Positions 5,987 to 7,002 of a DNA stretch of 7,002 nt are shown one piece after another. Location: NCBI GenBank assembly GCA_041582875.1, contig JBFHGX010000186.1:1-7002 (forward strand). Reading direction: 5' to 3'. The position numbers and the translations under genes are program-made. A model generated the notes under the pieces. That model ran no database searches and was not told the DNA's origin. It saw only the letters and a program-made list of their open reading frames with translations. How positions within the stretch are numbered: the stretch's first letter is position 1; the number at the start of each line of letters is the position of its first letter. This stretch comes from UBA6244 sp041582875 (lineage in GTDB: Bacteria > Bacteroidota > Bacteroidia > Bacteroidales > F082).

Positions 5987-7002
5987 ATGAAAACATTCCC
6001 ATTATTTCTAATCTTCCTATGGTATATAGCCTGTTGCGGAACAAAAACTATTCAGGCGCAAAACACTTTTGAAATCAACATAGGTAGTGAGGAACAGGAA
6101 TACGTCTTTAATTTTGTATTGGATGATGACAACAACTATGTTGGAATTGTACTAAAAACGTATCCTGTTTCGGCAATGCGGTTGTCGTATCTGTATAAAA
6201 TTAGTGAGAGCGGAGACACCGTTTCAAAACTTTTCTCAAAACCCGATACAATATTGACATTACGTGATATCATTATTGCCAGTAAAACACCTATTGAATA
6301 CCTTGTTACCGGAACAGGCTATCAAAAAGACAGTTCCAGCATTTTCTGGTATTCCTATTTTGCCAGGGTGGATGCCAACCTGAACATTATATGGGAAAAA
6401 ACTTACCAGTTACATGATGTTCATGACTATAGCAGCATTCCTTTTTACCCAAACTTACTTAAGCTTACGGATGGAGGATTTCTTCATGCCTGTTACCTGG
6501 AACCCAGACTTAAGATGTTTCTATTTAAAATCTCAGACGAAGGTGATAGCATAGCCTATCGGCTCTATGAGGGCGACAGCAGCGGCATGGTTCAGGATTT
6601 GACTTATAATTATGATTCCACGGCCTATTGGTTACACACTCATTTTGCTCATTACGACCCTTCCGGCCCTGAATCACAGTGTATTACAATTGATTTTAAC
6701 CTGCTGCAGACGGAGGTTGTTTATTATCCAAGGTGGCTTACTGATCATCTTGCAGTCAAATTCTTGCCCGACCGGAATCTTGTGGTCGGAAGCCGATATC
6801 GTGGAGTGTCATATAATCCAGCAGCATACATACATTATATCATGGCCTATAAGCTCGGCACCGATTTTAATGTACTTGACAGTTGTTATATCACTGATCC
6901 TGTTCCTACCACGCGCACAGGCTCCCGAGCTCTCGACTTTTATACCCCTGATAACATATACATGTGTGGTGAAGACGATGCAGCTTTAAGTACTTATCCC
7001 AC
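5987..7002 (+). CDS. Secreted beta-propeller-like protein, 3' end beyond the window
   Basis: The reading frame from ATG 5987 stays open to the right edge (338 codons), so it is truncated there. The N-terminus is a signal peptide: MKTF, a hydrophobic core (LFLIFLWYIACC) and a likely signal peptidase I site near IQA-QN at about residues 25-26; the CC pair offers a less likely lipobox. Five similar strand segments recur at about 54-residue intervals, using the residue matching Lys71 as reference: LYKISESGDT (Lys71), FARVDANLN (Arg127), LFKISDEGD (Lys181), ITIDFNLLQ (about 234) and AYKLGTDFN (Lys289). This is the pattern of beta-propeller blades seen in many secreted Bacteroidota proteins, often exported by the type IX system. 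A C-terminal sorting domain would lie outside the window. ATG 5987 lies in an A-rich context (CTTAAAATAACTC) and is the first sensible start. Function and substrate are unknown; it may be cotranscribed with the lipoprotein gene 61 bp upstream. Confidence 0.82.
   Translation, partial: MKTFPLFLIFLWYIACCGTKTIQAQNTFEINIGSEEQEYVFNFVLDDDNNYVGIVLKTYPVSAMRLSYLYKISESGDTVSKLFSKPDTILTLRDIIIASKTPIEYLVTGTGYQKDSSSIFWYSYFARVDANLNIIWEKTYQLHDVHDYSSIPFYPNLLKLTDGGFLHACYLEPRLKMFLFKISDEGDSIAYRLYEGDSSGMVQDLTYNYDSTAYWLHTHFAHYDPSGPESQCITIDFNLLQTEVVYYPRWLTDHLAVKFLPDRNLVVGSRYRGVSYNPAAYIHYIMAYKLGTDFNVLDSCYITDPVPTTRTGSRALDFYTPDNIYMCGEDDAALSTYP

Overview
The window looks like a chromosomal segment of a Bacteroidota bacterium, probably a free-living or environmental Bacteroidales/Marinilabiliales- or Cytophagales-like lineage. 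Three signs support this. Three intergenic regions carry the phylum's -7 promoter box (TAnnTTTG, each time as TACATTTG). Starts are preceded by A-rich leaders, not Shine-Dalgarno sites. The gene content also fits: a ~700-residue membrane-anchored SurA/PpiD-type foldase, a lipoprotein and a propeller-like secreted protein. The genus cannot be given from the sequence alone.

Layout. (1) Positions 1-528, minus strand: the N-terminal third of a carboxyltransferase subunit that most resembles 3-methylcrotonyl-CoA carboxylase (mccB). It has no usable ATG and probably starts at TTG. (2) Positions 529-785: a divergent control region with a -7 box for each direction and two copies of a LacI-family-type operator that share an exact 12-bp inverted match. 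(3) Positions 786-1796, plus strand: a DRE-TIM metallolyase of the HMG-CoA lyase/pyruvate carboxyltransferase family. It keeps the metal-binding residues but lacks the lyase cysteine and has an enlarged active-site loop. (4) Positions 1965-4082: a periplasmic peptidyl-prolyl isomerase with its own promoter and a strong intrinsic terminator. (5) Positions 4138-4850: a gene-poor, structure-rich stretch. It holds a compound hairpin, a 142-nt element with 44-nt imperfect inverted ends, a near-consensus promoter and a leader with stacked hairpins. (6) Positions 4852-5925: an unrecognised lipoprotein. (7) From 5987 past the right edge: an unrecognised secreted protein with five strand repeats about 54 residues apart, suggesting a beta-propeller.

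How the genes fit together. The divergent pair mccB / lyase-like gene suggests branched-chain (leucine-type) acyl-CoA catabolism, where methylcrotonyl-CoA carboxylation leads to HMG-CoA cleavage. The missing cysteine leaves open whether the second enzyme performs that cleavage. The foldase belongs to general envelope biogenesis. The lipoprotein and propeller gene are co-directional, 61 bp apart with a long hairpin between them, and may form one envelope or secreted unit downstream of the structured leader.

I found no rRNA, tRNA, CRISPR array or intact mobile element. The best candidates for something undescribed are the cysteine-less lyase-like enzyme with its operator pair, the small inverted-repeat element, and the hairpin-rich leader.
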